Assembly (NCBI RefSeq): GCF_002078875.1
Contig: NC_034415.1
Coordinates: forward strand, 14,987,778 to 15,051,777
Direction: 5' to 3'
Source of the DNA: Numida meleagris
Lineage: Eukaryota > Chordata > Aves > Galliformes > Numididae
Length of the DNA stretch: 64,000 bases
Under the pieces are notes generated by a model, which saw only the letters and a program-made list of their open reading frames with translations, had not been told where the DNA came from and did no database searches. Shown piece by piece: positions 1 to 13,023 of this stretch. Made by a program: the position numbers and the translations under genes. Numbering within the stretch: the stretch's first letter is position 1; each line of letters begins with the position of its first letter.

Positions 1-3000
1 GGTTATTTTTAATGGAAAGTGTATTCCCTCTCTTTCATGTCCTTTAGTTGCTGCCACATGACATATTCATCTGCAGCCATCAAAGAAATTATGCATGGAG
101 CAGTAGCTCACCCAACCCTCAGTGGCTTCAGCTGACACTTTAGAAGCTGGGATCCGAAACACAGTCCCAGGCCATGGATGTCCTAGTTTTTCCCACATAG
201 CACTCCTTCCTCCAATAAAGTTAAAAAGGCAGTTTTGTGAGAAGTGACAACCAGCAGCACTGAAAAAGGGCCAAAGTTTGAGTGAGTCATCGCAGTCACC
301 ACAGGTATGAAATTTATAGGGGTCAGTTAAAGCCACAGTGGGATTGACAACTTCAGCCCATGGCTAGAGAGAGCAAATTCTGGAGAATAAATGGCTGCAA
401 ACAGAAATTTAACCTGATTTCTTGTGACAGTCAATTGTGGGAAAAGTGCTATAATAAACACATACTGCAGCAAGAATGAAATTCCACCAGTTGCTTTTAT
501 GTTATTATACTTCCGGGTCCTCTCACAAAAACTCTCCCCAGAAAATCAATAAACCAGATTGTGCCCAGCAGTCACCCATTACAGAATTAAATCCATATGC
601 CAACACAAAACAATGAAGAAAACAAAACTAACAAGGGATCCATTTGGCTTTGTTTGACTTTGACTGCCAGGGAATGAGAATGCAAGGCTGGGTGTAATTT
701 AATGCAAGCCTTGGCCTATCCTGGTCATGCATATGACTGACCCTCAGGGCAAGACCATCAATTTTCTATTAAAGATCAGAGAGTTGACATATCAAAGTCA
801 ACATCTAGCTGAATAACTGCAGTAACTTGATAATAATTCTTTTGTGGATTTCCGAGTGGCTTTTCGGTAAAGTATCAGAAAGGTAGCAGTTTTCAATCCT
901 GACCCAACAAGATCTGAATATGAAATAAAGGATTTGAGCTTGATCTCCCCATGATGTGAGGATGAATGTTCTGGTAAATGTTAACTTAGTGCTCTGAATA
1001 GCTCAGTAATAGATGGGTTTAGGCGGTAATAGGTTTAAAATGTCAACTTATTGAATAATAATTTCATATTGTACAAATACTATGTATAAGAAGGGATTTG
1101 TTTTGCAAATTTTGAAATAAATGAATGGATTTGTGATGTCCTTCACTGCTCTGGTCAGAATGTTACAAAAGAACAGAAATTAGTTTTGCTTCAATAACAT
1201 TCCTCATTGTATCCCTGCATTGTTCTGAGTATATTATAACTCATGAGCCTGGTTTACTCTTTACCTTTAAATAGTCTGAGGTATGCTTTGGTCCCTATGA
1301 GAAGGATGATAATTATTTGTTATGCAAATAGATAGTAAGATAGAAATAAAACTAACAAGTGTTTTTTTTTGTTTGTTTTTTTTTTTTCAGTTATCTGCTA
1401 CCTAGACACAAATGGACAGTATTAAAACATCATTCTATCACTTATACCCAAACTGTTTCTTCTGAAGTAAAATTGAGCACAGCCATCAGATTCTGAAGCA
1501 GTAAAACTCCAACACTGCCTGGTTGCTAACACATGGATGGAGGCATTCGAGCTGATCTCTTTTCCACAGCACGCTATTTCAGCTTTTGCCTCCAGTCTGG
1601 GCAGTGGTGTTAAGCAACCTGTAGAGTACTGCTAGCATGCTTGGGAGGATGATGCCAAGCAATTGACCATATGGCATTTTGGAATATAAAGGCATTCTGA
1701 GAGCCTTTTTATCTTTTTATTATATTTTATTTTGCTTATTCTCAGCCTGCTTCCACCCAAATCTTACACTAAACTACTGCCTATGTGCACATTCACTCTG
1801 ATTTATAAATTATTCTCATTTTAGCTTATATATGTATAGCGGATTAAAACTTTAATTTGGTACCAAATTGCCCGTGGATGGATCTGAGCAGTTTTGTTTT
1901 CCTGACCGACTCTGAAAGCATTTGTTGATCTTAAACTTACTAATCAAGAAGCAAAGGTATAAAATGAGCCAAAACAGTTCAGAAAATCATTCTTCATGAA
2001 TCAGGAAAAGAAGGGCTAACAAGGAAGGTTAGCTAAGCTTAACTGCTCCTTCTATTCCCTCCTAATGAGTGCCAGTACCTGCGTGGATCATTCCCCAGTA
2101 AGAACTTGTATGACTTGAAGCCCCATCTTCCAGACCTGCTGGAGGACTGGTGGCTGCAGCAGCTGCACTCTATTATTCCATGGCCCATTTTCCACAAATA
2201 GCTTCACGCATCCAGATTTTTATAAATTTCCCAAAGAAGCACAGGGCTTTAAATCTCTGGGTAAAAAAAGAAGAAAAAAAAAACAACCCTGTCTCAATTT
2301 CAGGTAGGGAACTGAACTTCAGACAGTCGAGTGATTAGGGAGAACTTCAGTTACGCATGACGCTGTTCTTTGCTTCTTGATCCCAGCTTACTGGGACAAA
2401 CCAGCTTTAGCCACAAGGCTAAATAAGCATGATGTTTTAGCCTAGAATAAGCTGTTGCCATTGGAAAAGCAGATCTATGAAAATTGTCCTATGCTGAGAG
2501 CCTACATTCCTGACGAGACATGCCCCAGCCAATCTTTGTGGAAGTGACAGCTTGAAAGCCAGATCCCACTGGGGGACGTAACGGTCGGCAGTGCCCAGCC
2601 AGTTCTATGGGAATTGGATGCAAGATCATAAAGCAAAAGGTGATGATGTCTGTACAAGATCAAGCACAAAGAGGATGGGAGAGGCTGGGTCATGGAAAAC
2701 AGCTCTTCATCTCATACAAATATCTTAGAGAACAATATAGGGATTACAGGAATTCATAAGCCAAGTAAACTGCTTTTTGGATAAGTATTTTCCGCTTACA
2801 AGGCTGCCCCAAGGCAAAAGTTGCTCTTTAAACAGAATTTGATTTTAAGGGCAAATTTACAATTATAATTAGCTGCAATGAGCAGCCAAACCCAGAGGGA
2901 GGGCTGCATTCAGGCCCTAAGTACAGCTCCGCATGGTCTGGCAGCAACACCATGACAGCACATTCAGGACCCCCCACCTCAAAGCCTCCCCCTAAGTAAC

Positions 3001-5880
3001 GCCCTCCAGACAGCTGGTGGGTAGCACTGGCAGAGGGACTCCTGGGCTCCTGGAAGAGCATGGAGCTGGGGATACTGGCTGGAAACAAGTATATAAATAA
3101 ATAAAGGATTTTAAAGCTGATCACAGAGGTGACTGAGCTCTTAAAGAAACTAACAGCAAAGGGTAACCTGAAAAGCTACAAGGCTGAAGATATGCCGAGC
3201 TCTACCTTAAACGAAGACCACAGAATCATAGAATCAGGCCTTGCAGAGAATGAGGTGACATGGTAGCTCAGGAATTATATTCGGCAGGAACAAAAATGTG
3301 GGAAGAAGGTGAAATAGTGCCACTGGCACCAGGAACTTCAGCTCCAGAAGAACTAGGTGAAGATAAGAGTCATTCCAATTAGCAGAATTTTTTCTTGCCT
3401 ATACTCTGGTATAAGTTCCTCCCAAAATGTCACAGGTTGTTTCTGTTTTTTGATTATATTAAATGCTAAAATGTGAGATAGTAAAAACAGAGCCTTTTTC
3501 CTTCAAGCTATAAATTGAAGCATTTATTCAGGGCTGCGGCAAGATAACATGGGAAACTGTGTAGTTTGACCACATCCCCTAAGCAGGCTGACAGCTTGGA
3601 GAGTTCAGATTGCAAGCACATGGTGCAGTTTCACACAAACAGTATGTTATATTCAGATTAGGAGACATCATAGCTGGGTTCAGTCACTAACAGTCATAAA
3701 CTGTGTAAGGCAAACCAGAGCGGCAGACATGAAAGTCACAATTGTCTGTGCTGTGGTGCTGAGGACCCTGCTCATCCCAGGCTGCCCAGCTGACATTATA
3801 ACTGATGTGAGCACAAATATCTTAGATTTTATCTTAACTGATTGCATGTACAGTAGAAGTCTTGAGTAGACCATGAAAAATCAGAAAATCCAAATCTTTC
3901 TTTCTTGAGGATGTTTCTCAAAACCTATGCCTCCCTAATTCCTTCAGAAACTGATTGTAATTGTCCTTCTCTGGAGTTTCCAGCTGGAAATACAGAAGCA
4001 TTTATACATTCTCTCCTAGCTATGACATCAGTGAAACTTCTCTCTCCAGACTCCGCCTGCTCTGAAAAATCAGGCTGGCAGCTGATAGCAAACTGCCTTC
4101 CTGAAGCCATCACAATCTTCTGTGGGAGGACATAACTTCCAAAACACACAGCTATCCTCAAGCAACTCTGCTACTGTCAGCGTATTTGGACAAGAGCTTC
4201 CTCCCTCTGTTCGCAAAGGAAAATCCAAAGGTTTAGAGAGAACAAGCTCGAGTTAAGCTGGTATTATGAGTGGAAATAAAGTGAAAGTGTCTTCATCCTT
4301 AAGCAGATGAAAGTCAACACCCAGACAGATAACATCACTGACGATTCATGCTGGTGGATAAACTATGCCAAAGCAGCTGAAGAGCTTCACCTGGAGCAGC
4401 TGGGGGGTGAACCCTGGGGCAGGGCTGGTAAGCAAATGTGACTGTGACGCTTTCTGGAGCAATTGCATTAACCTCTGAAAAAGCGCCAACAGACCCCAAG
4501 TTCTAAAACAACTCGTGCTCTAGCCAGTGCTTCCTGAGGGTCCAAGCAAAGGGCAAAATATGGCTAATTCAAGTACAAAGTCCAAATGATCTAAAGCTTG
4601 CTCACTTAGGATGAAAGAATGCCTACCTGGGTGCTAACAACATACCCTTTGTACTTTGCAGGAATACTCTTCCTGAGGTCAAAGATTGTTCTTGGCACCA
4701 GGACTACAACACGCATACCCAGAGATGTTAAGGCCTGATGCAGAGTCAAAGATCAACACTGCTCAAACAATTAGCAGCCAAACTTAACAAAACCTGTCCC
4801 TCACTGACAAGAAAATCTCCACAGTTAGATCTGCCTTGCAGTAGAATTTTTCATGACAATTCAGCAAGGCTACACAAAATGTATAACTTAGAGTGGTAGG
4901 AAAATAAACTTCACATCATCAGCAAACCACAGCATTAGCTCCTCTATATAAGGAAGGGCTTTTTTTCTTCAGGGTTTTTTTTGTGATTGCTTGTTTTCCC
5001 TCCATGCTAGAATCTGATTTTTCTTGTAAGTAAACAACTTTATTTTCCAAAGCCTAGAAAGGACACCCACCGCATTAGACAAGATTAGAAACAAAACCTT
5101 GTCTTACGTCTAGAAGAAAAGCTACATGTGTACGACAATCAAACCTCTGCTCCAGCATCTTTGTGATGCAGATGGCATTCTGATAAAGCAGAATTTAGGC
5201 CATGAAATCTTGCCCAGCCTCATCCTCTAACCTCCACCAACACGTCTCTGTTTTGTAATAGAGCAGCCTGCCTCGTGGAGGTTAGTTATTCGTATCCTGA
5301 AGTCTCCCTGTATTTGTATTATATGTGCAAGGCTCATCCGTTTGCAGAATCTAACCTCTTATTTTTCCATTCTTGAAAATACAGCTACGTCAAGGGGACA
5401 AAGCCTGCGGTATCATCCTCCTCCTCTCTGCCTACCATGTGCAGTGCCTAGGGCAGCGTTGGAGGGAGCCAAGGATTTACCCTTATGATGAGAAGCACCA
5501 GAGCAACTTCCAGGCAAGCCCCAGGGACGCGCCTGTGTTGCCATAAATGCAGGCTTGGGCACATCTGCCTAGGAGCTGGGCCAGTGCAGCTACAAAACCA
5601 GCATTTAGACTGTTCTCCTAAACAGCCCATAGACATTAAGCATATCCTACAAGCTATACAAAAATTGTATGTACAAAAAATGGAGAATTTATACAGGAGT
5701 GCTACACAGCTACCAAAAGAGCATTCAAGATACAGAGGGACATAAATTGCATAGCTGAAATCTTCAAGCCATATTTTTAGCTGCAAACTTGTTAAACCCA
5801 CACTCATTTGCCTCCACAAAAATATTTCATTCTCTTTGATTAACAAATCTTTCTTAAATGAGGTTCAGTCCTACACAAAT
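1..5880. other. Intergenic, no gene seen
   Basis: AT-rich non-coding sequence. The open frames are short and lack family resemblance. A 20-bp CR1-like tail (CAGAATCATAGAATCAG near 3,222-3,239) is the only repeat hint. The stretch 640-780 looks non-repetitive with AGTCAAAG- and TAAT-type motifs and might be conserved. Confidence 0.7.
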
Positions 5881-5899
5881 GTAAAATGGATGTGTGTTT

Positions 5900-7700
5900 T
5901 TTTTTTAAAGCACTGAAACTTATTTGCATTTCAGCACATCAACATGTCCATAGGACAACTTTAATGAAAGGCTCAGCTCTTCCAGATTATTTGGTCTCTA
6001 TGTTGGTTTTGCTGGTGCATATAAAGTCATCTTAAAAACTGAAGGCAGACCAGGGATCCATAGGTAATCTAAGAAGCACAATGTTTGTGCTTGTTTATAC
6101 CAGTATTTGCAGCTAGTACATATCCATGATTTATTTGCAAACAAATTAATTAATGTTTCAGCAGCTGTTTGCAGCCACTCTGTGATCTAGTTTAAACAGA
6201 GATGACACTTTTTTTTTTAAATTTTTATTCCACATGGGCGATTTCAAGTACTCGTAGATATATTCTTACTATCAGTCCAAATGATAAAAGAGGAGTGAAT
6301 CCTGAAACAGCACAGCTGACTTTATAAGATCAGCGTGCTTCCACATCTCCAGTTACTCCCTAATGCCATCTTCCCTGTGTTATCTTTTAATTAAGGCTGC
6401 ATAATGCCAGTTTATAAACAAATTTCTAAGTAAGATCAAAAACTGACATATTTTAAATGCTTTTCATTCTCTAGTTTGTGGTTTCTTGAGGGTGTTACTT
6501 TAAAATGTACATCTCTGTATGAAATGACTTTTTTTTTATCACATTGTGTGTAATGAAAAGAAATGTTTGAATATTGTTCTGTAACCTGACAACGAACAAA
6601 CAAATGAAAGAACAAATGCGGGGGAGCGCAAACAATGAGCGTAGTATACAGTAGGTAGATCACTGCAGAAAACATTCGTATACTTCGTGATTTTATTTCT
6701 CTTGTGTTTCTTTTCTTTTCTTTTTTTCTTTCTTTTTTTTTTTTTTTTAAACAAGACAAAATCCCCAAAGCCTCGCTAGGCTAAATTTCCTCCTTCTTCT
6801 TTGAACAGGCTACACAGATTTTGTTGACTAATTGAGATCAATCCCAGTTGTAAATCGCCTTGCTATCCTAAAGCTTTAATTAAGCTACCAGAGGGAGTTG
6901 TTTATCAATTAACACTTGTTACAAATTATTAGTAATTATATGGACTTTGCATATATACTTCAGCCAGTAAAAACTGAGCCATACTTTCCTATAACAGAAA
7001 TTAATTCAGATACAATGTATAATTTTTTTCTTACAAACAAACAAAACAATCAGCACAAAAAATATTCAAATTAGATTGCTGTAGGAAGACCTGAAGTAAT
7101 CCAACATATTACTTTTAACTAAATGCTACGCATTTTAACATATCTTGTGCATAAATGTGGGCACTACTTGAAGGAAGTTAGTCAAACTTTTTAAACAATG
7201 ATAGCATTCTTTAATGCATTTTCTTTCAAGTAACAAACATCTTAAATAAGGAACATTAGGTAAAAGTTGATAATGTGTTCAAACATTAAAGCTACCTATT
7301 GCTCTGTGCAGCATATTCTGTGATAGTTTTAATTGGCTTAATTGAGATGCACAAGTCTGATTAATGTTTAATTCTTTTATATTAAAAAAGAGAGAGTCAA
7401 GTAGTTCGACATTTCTTCAATTATGTTAGATCTTTCTAGACTTCAAAGGAATGTTACAGTAGACAGCCAGATACTGGATGAACTGATTAAAGAATAAAGA
7501 CTGCTCATTATAATCTAAGAGTACAAAATTGGTTTGTGTTGCCTTTGAAAGTTGAAATTAAGAGCTGTTGAGTTAAAATTCAAGCTACAGTAATTAACCC
7601 AATTTATAGCCATCTTAGCTTACCTGGTTGAGTGGGATTAGTCATTTGAAATGATCCACTAGATTCACTGCCTCATTTACATTTCATTTTATAACCATTG
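5900..7700. promoter_or_regulatory. Candidate developmental enhancer cluster (conserved non-coding)
   Basis: Non-repetitive AT-rich sequence dense in homeodomain cores (CTAATTGA, TTTAATTAAG, CAATTAAC, TTAATTGAG, ATTAATG). It also has an octamer-type ATTTGCAT near 5,929 and TGTTTGC/TTTGCAAA forkhead-like words. By remembered synteny this side faces the BARHL2 gene desert, which is rich in regulatory elements. Conservation cannot be tested here. Confidence 0.3.
6702..6749. repeat. Pyrimidine-rich tract
   Basis: A nearly pure T/C stretch (TTTCTTTTC motifs ending in a T18 run). Low-complexity; encodes only Lys/Arg-rich spurious frames on the minus strand. Confidence 0.9.
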
Positions 7701-10700
7701 AGATTTTTTTTTCCCTTCCAAAACCTTCTTTTGAGTCAGATTTAATGCCTCTATTTAATTTGTTTTTTAATCACTGAGGATAGATCCTTGCTAATTCACA
7801 TTAATGAATAGTGGTTCTGTTCAAAAAATAGTGTGGTTTTTTTTTTTCATTTTTATGTATGCAACACTTTGGAACAAGAGAAGTGTTGCATTATAAATTT
7901 AAGTACCTTACATTAAATTTTATCAGTAAAAAGCAATTGTAGTACTGATATACAGTTTGCTGCCAAGCAGAAAGGGACAGTCTGATCCTGTCAGTTACAT
8001 GTGCACAAGTGAAAACTACTGGGCACAAAATATGTAACTGAACTTTCACTGTAACTTAAATGGAAATGGCAGAGAATTCTCTTTCTTTAGAACTAGTTTG
8101 CGTTGGCAGGAGCTTAAGAACTTCTCTACTGTCAATAAACAATGAATGTACTGATTTTAGAAGTTGGGTTGACCAGATTAGGGGTTTTGACCAGATTAAC
8201 AACAATAGATTGATTGAAATAGGACTCACTGAAGTCTTAATTATTTGTTCTCTGCAATATTCCAATAAGAGGAAAAGAACAAAACAATCTAATTTTATAA
8301 TCATGAACTGGTATACAAACAGAACCACACTTAAATTATTCACCAAAAATGCAGTAAAAATGGGGTCAGAGAAGCGAAGAGGTGGCGTATTTGGAGAACT
8401 GAAAGCAGCAGTGTGTTACAGTGTGTATTTGATAATTGCGTCAATGATTTGATCAAGACAGCCCTACTCTTGGGCCTACTCAGGAGCCCCACACACAACA
8501 ATAGGCACATCAGCTCCACCCCCACACCAACCAACTGAAAGATGTGTAGAACCAAAAGCTGTAATATAGGAATAGAAGCTTTTTGCATGCAAAGAGTACA
8601 GTGGCCAAGGTGTGCCAGAGCACAGTGAAACCTTTGAATACACTGGTTGTTTTTTTTTTTTGTTTGTTCATTATTTTATGATACTTGTTAAATGTAACTG
8701 AACATGAAAATGTATCACAACATTGGATGGTTTCTCATGCAATGAAAACTCTCAGAGTTCTAATGACATTGTTGGAGCAACGTAATCTTCATACTCCTAG
8801 AAGAAAATGCTCAACTGTTTGTAGCATCTCACTGGTATGGTGTTGTATTAGAGGTTTAATCGCAGTGAGGTGTTGCCTTGTAATTGCCTATTCACCACAG
8901 GTAAGAGGAATTTTTTTCCCCTTTCCACATTAAAGCAGAAGCTCACTACCCAGATACCAAAGTTGCTAGTTTCTCTGGACTATCAGATTTTTGGTTGAGT
9001 AAGAAAAACTAAATGCAAACAATTCTAGCATCAAGCCTACAAATATCTATTTGAATTTGTACAGAAAAGAAAATGCCAGCTAATATAACCCTTAAAAAGA
9101 AAGATACTTTTTTGTCTGGAGGATAATGAACCATTATTGAGGCAGACTGATAGTTTCAAATCTTAAGTATTGCAACAAAGAGGCTCCAGGACATAATTAC
9201 TTAAGATGATCTTTGCAACAGAGCTAAAGGGGAATATTTCTGATAAACAAATTACTTCAGGTAAGCTCTTTGTAACCTCTCAAAATAAGACCAGACAAAA
9301 AATTACTGGAACTTTGGACTTGTCTGTGTCAGTGTCCTGCAGCACCATATGAGGAAAATGTCACATTCAGGAACCAGCTGCCTCTACTGGAGCACCATCA
9401 CCATATCACCGTGCAGTGCTGGAACCTTTGGCTGGGAGGTCCAACAGCCACCCCACGGCCTTGCAGCACACAGCTCCACATCCACTGCTATGAAAGCATC
9501 CTCCTTCTTTGGTACCACAGAAAACAGGGGCATCTTCTCCACACTTAGAGATCTTCTTACAAGTTACGACAACCTGAGATTTCCTGCCTTCTTTCAGCAA
9601 CTCGGCTATTTTAGCACCTCACCTGGGAGACTACGGCGAAGCACAGTGACGATTTACAGCTTTTGGGTGGTGATCCGCAACACAAAGACTTCTCCCACCC
9701 AGTTATATTTTTAACCCTGCACTGTGTAGTTCTGCAAAAGGAATCCAGGAAGGCTCCAAAAAACTTTTTGCCTTTCAGTGTGTGCAAGGAATATATTCTT
9801 GATTAAATTTTAATAAGGAGCTCCTGTGGCATTTATAATACCTTATTAGATCACACGGCCATGACAGGGTTTATAGTTTTGCATAATATTCATATTTCCT
9901 TGGATGAACTGTGCGAGTTGCTACAGCATGGTAACCCACATTCTGTCAGCCTCCTCTGCTGGCCCAATCTCTCCTTCCCTTTATGAAAGAGCAGCAGTTT
10001 GGCCTTCAGTGTAACAGCTGGCTTCAGATCTCACAAATGAAGCAGACCAAGTGGCACGGTCCCACACAGGATCTCTGTGCACCAGGGGACAGAGAAAGAA
10101 GTGTTTGTTAATGCAGAGAAGACATTCATCTTTCTGCAATTGCTGCAACTTGTCTTTAAGAGATTTCCCATGATGTCTTTCAGACATAGAGCAAAAGAAC
10201 ATGTAAAGGGTATTTGCCAGTTGCAATTAAATTAAGTATTTTACATTCCTGTTCCTAAATCCTGAGTGTCACTCTTAAAGTGATAGCATATTTCGTCCTA
10301 GAGCCAGCTATGCTTTTTTGACAGGAGATATCCGCTGTAATATTTTTAAAACCCTGGGAATCCCTTGGAATGTAAGATGCAGTTTTATAAGGAATCTCAT
10401 AAGCATCCATTCTTGTTTTGTCACTGCCCGATTTGCCAAATTACACAATGTAAGAAAGAGAGCAGCAGACAAACCTTCAGTACCATTCCATCTACATTAA
10501 TGCTCAGCAGATAACGAGAAGTGCTCTCAGCCATAGGATGGATGGTAGACAACAAGCAGCCCAGGCTACCAGTTCTGCTCTCACCCACCTGCGGCACACA
10601 GCTCCAGCAGATTTCACATTTAATTGAGGACTTTTCTTATCTGCTCAGAAGCATTCCTGAACTACACAGTACCTTTGAATTTTCATCGTTGGCTGAATCT

Positions 10701-12161
10701 GACAAAACTCTTGGTATCATATCTCTCTCTCACTCATCTTGAGCAGATCTTGTTAGTGCAGATTATAACTTGTTAAAGATTAATTCCTAAAGCATCCTCA
10801 AGCTTTCTTTTCCAACAAAGGAAACATCAATTACAGGCTCACACATAAACTTTGCCCCTATCTTGAATACTTGCTGCCCTTTATAAATCTTAGATTTCTT
10901 CCCCTTGTGTGTGTTCAAAGGAGAGATTTTATTGCCTCCAGGGGTTGTTAAACTGATTGCAATACCACGTATTTAGAGCAGTTCAGTGGGAATTAAGCTG
11001 GTTCAATGCTGTCAGACCTAGAATATAGCTGTCAAATAGCATTATAAGTAAAACATCCTTGATAAGAAATAATGACCAAATGTCAATCTGTTTTTTTACC
11101 AGCAGCACTACAGACTTAGCTTGCCAGTGGAAAATACAATATTTTGCACATTATAGCAGCTATGTTTTAGATAAGCTACATAGAAAAGGGTAGTTCCATC
11201 CTTCAGTTTAGCTTATTTTTAGATGATACAATTTGATCACAAAAACATCTCAGACCTACCTTGGGTGCAAAGCAGCAACGTTTAAAGTCTTGCTTTAACT
11301 TCCTCATTCACGTTTCACGTAAAAAAGTTAAAAACATTAAAAGTTCATTACATGTATTTCCTAAATTTTGGCTATGTAGAAATTAAAACAGCCAACTTGG
11401 CTTAGAGATCCCTTATGCTGTTACAGCAGAAAGGTTCACGTTCTGGATATCTGTAACTTCACACTACAATGCAATCCACCTGGTACTGCTACTTTTCTCA
11501 TTTATGTAATGTTTTAAGACAGCATTATGTACAGAATTACTACATTTCTTATAACTTCTTTTGTCGCTCCAAATATTTGTGCAATAAATATTCTAGTACT
11601 TAAACATTCAATATTTTTATTCTGATATGTGAATACTTACTATTCTAACACTTAAATAGTCAGGAATATCCAGCATCAAAAAAACATGCTAATTTCTGAT
11701 AAAGCTAAAAGAAATACATCACATTGTTTCACAAACAATGAGACTCTAAAACTTAAACTCATTATCTAAAGACAACTTAAGTTTAATTTACTGATATAAG
11801 ATAAGGTTTGAAGTAACATGCTTGAAAATCTTGGTCTAGATGAAGCAAGATCAAAATGCCTGTGATAATTTTCAGGCACGGCTGAAGCCCAAACATTTCA
11901 AGAGGGATGGATGACATGCAAAGAAAGAACAAGGAAAATCTAAATTAATATTCTTCAAAAAATCTTTTGAAAACTGAGTATGGTATAAAGTTCTGCAGAA
12001 ATCACTGATGAATGAATAAATGATGGAAGGAAGATAAAACACAGTGCAAACTGCAAATCGCAACAAGACTCAGTAAGAGGAGGCCATATTACTCTTTCCA
12101 CAGCATTCAAAAGGAGGCGTCTGCTGACAGCAACACAAGTCCCAGAACATATCTGCACTTA
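7700..12161. other. Intergenic, no gene seen
   Basis: AT-rich, no recognisable exon or repeat family. GACCAGATTA occurs twice 18 bp apart near 8,171-8,198. Open frames at 8,060-8,452 and 9,349-9,714 show no family resemblance. Confidence 0.7.
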
Positions 12162-12480
12162 GGCTGCACCAAAAGCGATGCCCCCTACTTATTTCCATGG
12201 AAACTACAACATATACAAAGAGTGCAATAATGCTATAAGATAGAGCAAGTTCTCAGATACAAAATGCTATTTTGCAACATAGTCAGCACCATTAGTTATG
12301 CATTTTCCATCAGTGATGAACAAGAGCCTGCATGCCTCTGTTTCAGAGCTGCGACACAAGTCTGTCGCCAACTTCAGACCCAGCTCTTTGCTACAAACCC
12401 AGTGCTTTGAGCCCAAAGTGCCCCCAACTCACTGCATACCCACTGCACAGCAAAATGCAATGCTAGCATCGGGCAGCAGC
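12162..12480 (-). mobile_element. Truncated mariner (Galluhop-like) 3' portion
   Basis: It starts with GGCTGCACCAAAAGCGATGC and shares CTTATTTCCATGGAAACTAC with the copy at 22.4 kb. On the minus strand it retains a remnant transposase piece (ACRLLFITDGKCITNG-like). The opposite terminal repeat was not found, so the boundary near 12,480 is approximate. Confidence 0.65.
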
Positions 12481-12967
12481 AGAAGTTAATCAGTGCATTA
12501 AAATCACAGAAAGGAAAAATAAACATTCCAATATATTCGATGAAGTAAACTCTACTTTCTGCATTAATAATCAACATTCACCACTAAAGGCGGAAGCACT
12601 TCACAGGGTATTTCCTTCTGGATGAATTCCTAAGAATTAAATTCCACTTTCACTTTTTGCTTTAACACTTTTCTTGTTTGTCTTGTGCAATACTTACAGT
12701 TTGGAATCAGTTACCACTACATTATTACATAACCAAACGAAAGGAAGCACAGCAGAACAACGTGTCACCACAGGATAGTATTAATAATTTCACTATGTGA
12801 TATAAGTGAGGCAAAGATGGAGCATTTATCCAAAATCAATCTAGAGCTGCAGGAAGATTCTCTCTTTCCTTTTTTTCTTCTTTAAAGAAAGTGGGAGATA
12901 ACCAAGCATGATTTTATTTTGTTTCCTTTATACAACCCAGGAAACAGTTTGTAGTGATAAGTTTTGG

Positions 12968-12968
<1 letters not shown>

Positions 12969-13019
<51 letters not shown>
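12969..13019. repeat. (CA)n microsatellite
   Basis: An essentially pure CA repeat of about 25 units followed by an A-rich stretch. Likely polymorphic in length. Confidence 0.98.

Positions 13020-13023
<4 letters not shown>

Noticed and set aside
1363..1392. Strong polypyrimidine tract plus CAG resembling a splice acceptor
   Set aside because: No open frame with family resemblance or matching donor follows; T-rich tracts ending in CAG occur often by chance.
3221..3245. CR1-like ATCATAGAATCA tail
   Set aside because: Only about 20 bp match and the adjoining sequence diverges at once, so it is not called as an element.
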